Shown: piece after piece, positions 33,566-34,714 of the stretch
How positions within the stretch are numbered: the first letter of the stretch is position 1
Layout of the letters: the number at the start of each line of letters is the position of its first letter
NCBI RefSeq assembly: GCF_000245755.1
Contig: NZ_JH601088.1
Coordinates: forward strand, 651,299-686,012
Direction: 5' to 3'
DNA from: Helcococcus kunzii ATCC 51366
GTDB taxonomy: Bacteria; Bacillota; Clostridia; Tissierellales; Peptoniphilaceae
DNA: 34,714 nt
The notes under the pieces: model-generated
What the model saw: the letters and a program-made list of their open reading frames with translations, nothing else
What the model was told of the DNA's origin: nothing
Databases searched by the model: none
Program-made: the position numbers and the translations under genes

Positions 33566-34151
33566 AGTTGTCGGCATAACTGGATCAATTGCAACAGGAA
33601 AATCCACAGTAACAGACATATTAAAAGATTTGGGATATAATGTTATTGATGCAGATAAGATTGCACATCAATTAATGAAAGTTGGTAATGAAAACTATGA
33701 TGCGATAGTTTCATATTTTGGTGATAAAATACTAAATCCTGATAAATCGATTAATAGAAAAAAATTAGGAAATATCGTTTTTAATGATAAAAAACAGTTA
33801 AACAAATTAAATAATTTGACCCATGATAATATTTTTAATAAAATAAAAGAAAATATTGAATTTTATAAAAATGAAATAATCTTTGTGGACATCCCTCTTT
33901 TAATTGAACTAAAAATAAAAGGGGCGTTAAGTATTGAGTTTGATGAAATTTGGTTAGTTTATGTAGATAGACAAATTCAAATAGAAAGACTTGCAAAAAG
34001 AAATAATATTTCATATGATGAAGCTGAAAAACTTGTAAATACTCAAATAAACATTGATGATAAAGTTCAATATTGTGATTTTATTTTAGATAATTCGAAA
34101 GATATAGATTATGTTAAGAAACAAATTATTGAAAAGATGAGGACATTATGA
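33555..34151 (+). CDS. coaE: Dephospho-CoA kinase
   Basis: CoaE phosphorylates the ribose 3'-OH of dephospho-CoA, the last step of coenzyme A synthesis. The 198-residue P-loop kinase has GITGSIATGKST (6-17), the DADKIAHQLM motif that contacts substrate, VFVDIPLLIELKI-type lid region (FVDIPLLIEL), and YVDRQIQIERLAKRN. I chose the ATG at 33555, which begins MKSRVVGITG as in the family and has GGAG eight bases upstream; a longer frame from a TTG at 33528 adds nine polA-overlapping residues with no support. It overlaps polA at the front and the transglycosylase (ATGA) at the back; the polA-coaE pairing is common in Firmicutes. Confidence 0.94.
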   Translation: MKSRVVGITGSIATGKSTVTDILKDLGYNVIDADKIAHQLMKVGNENYDAIVSYFGDKILNPDKSINRKKLGNIVFNDKKQLNKLNNLTHDNIFNKIKENIEFYKNEIIFVDIPLLIELKIKGALSIEFDEIWLVYVDRQIQIERLAKRNNISYDEAEKLVNTQINIDDKVQYCDFILDNSKDIDYVKKQIIEKMRTL

Positions 34152-34714
34152 AAGTATTCAAAAGACTATTAGTATTTTTACTAGTACTTGCAATAGTAAT
34201 ATTCATTGGTATATATTTCTTAGTATTTTTCTTAGTAAGAGATAATCATAAGCCATATATGGGATATATTGAAAAATATTCTCAAGAGAATAAGCTGGAT
34301 GAAAAGCTCATAACAGCTTTGGTAAAGACGGAAAGTAGCTTTAATCCAAACGCACATTCAAAAGCGGATGCTAGAGGATTGATGCAATTAGTACCAGAAA
34401 CTGGTAAGTGGGTTGCATCTCAACTTGATGAAGAATTTAAGGAAGAAAATCTAAAAGATCCAGAAACTAATATTAGATATGGGACATATTATTTTAAGCA
34501 TTTACTAAATCAATTTAAGAGTGTTGATTATGCGATTATTGCATATAATGCGGGACCAACCAATGTTAAAAATTGGATTGACGGTGGTATTTTAACCGGT
34601 AGTTATGAGGATTATGAAAATATACCAATTCAAGAAGCAAAAGATTATATCCAAAAAGTTAAGAAACAATATAATTTAAATAAAAAAATATATAATATAT
34701 ATTATAAAAATCCT
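34148..34714 (+). CDS. Membrane-anchored lytic transglycosylase, SLT domain (3' end cut by the window)
   Basis: This is a murein lyase that cuts the MurNAc-GlcNAc bond. 189 codons are visible and the frame is open at the window end. An N-terminal membrane helix (about 7-30, LLVFLLVLAIVIFIGIYFLV) places the catalytic part outside. The Slt70-like domain has LITALVKTESSFNPNAHS with catalytic Glu at about 62, ARGLMQLVPETGKW, NIRYGTYYFKHLL and the AIIAYNAGPTNVKNWI motif. Most of the domain is present, so little is probably missing. It starts within the coaE stop codon, as the fifth gene of the ppx operon. Confidence 0.92.
   Translation, partial: MKVFKRLLVFLLVLAIVIFIGIYFLVFFLVRDNHKPYMGYIEKYSQENKLDEKLITALVKTESSFNPNAHSKADARGLMQLVPETGKWVASQLDEEFKEENLKDPETNIRYGTYYFKHLLNQFKSVDYAIIAYNAGPTNVKNWIDGGILTGSYEDYENIPIQEAKDYIQKVKKQYNLNKKIYNIYYKNP

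Overview
The window is AT-rich chromosome from a low-GC Firmicute. The best guess is a non-spore-forming anaerobic coccus of the Tissierellia (Finegoldia / Peptoniphilus / Anaerococcus / Parvimonas type). The reasons are A+T-heavy codon use, strong GGAGG ribosome binding sites, a sortase-anchored adhesin with a host-type thioester head, and the clostridial gene order glmU-prs-pth-mfd-prsA running straight into an HU gene without the spoVT and mazG genes that I recall in spore formers. The genus is inference.

Layout. 1-1675: an IS110-family insertion sequence on the minus strand, whose 5' untranslated region has the marks of a bridge RNA, with a nested palindrome at its 3' side. 1741-3049: an ECF sigma factor overlapping its zinc-finger anti-sigma factor. 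3050-3937: a gene-free 888 bp region holding a long array of alternately inverted short repeats plus other palindromes. 3938-5874 (minus): exonuclease III and a GT4 glycosyltransferase. 5985-6689: an aldose-epimerase-like protein. 6751-8136 (minus): murC. 8271-15751: glmU, prs, pth, mfd and a PrsA-type lipoprotein foldase, nearly all overlapping. 15898-16176: HU. 16525-18354 (minus): a UvrD-type helicase. 18591-21510: a possible leader peptide and a 961-residue wall-anchored adhesin. 21563-24465: a module of an FNR/FLP-type regulator, a P1B metal ATPase with an unusual start codon and CPG motif, and a free HMA metal-binding protein. 24589-25347 (minus): a HAD phosphatase. 25467-27131: a membrane-tethered MutS-like ATPase. 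27578-27664 (minus): tRNA-Leu(CAA). 27870-34714: an operon of ppx, ppk, polA, coaE and a lytic transglycosylase cut by the window end.

The most unusual signal is a shared repeat architecture in three separate intergenic regions (3070-3675, 16317-16408, 27153-27442). Each holds 9-12 bp sites in strictly alternating orientation, one site every ~26 bp, giving a ~52 bp period (about five helical turns). The site sequence differs between loci, and it switches in mid-array without loss of register at ~3370. The DNA between the sites is mostly not conserved. All three lie between convergent transcription units. The layout resembles enterobacterial BIME/REP arrays in position and alternation, but I do not recognise it as a described family.

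Other signals: the FNR-like box upstream of the metal ATPase lies at a predicted -41.5, the classical class II activator position, right beside a regulator carrying the E-x2-SR recognition helix that reads such boxes. The ATPase frame has a perfect SD spaced to an ATA codon and no ATG. The 5' region of the IS110 transposase can fold into a ~167 nt structure closed by a 9 bp stem and preceded by a TATAAT box. Positions 1-164 and the short gaps not listed show nothing I can support.
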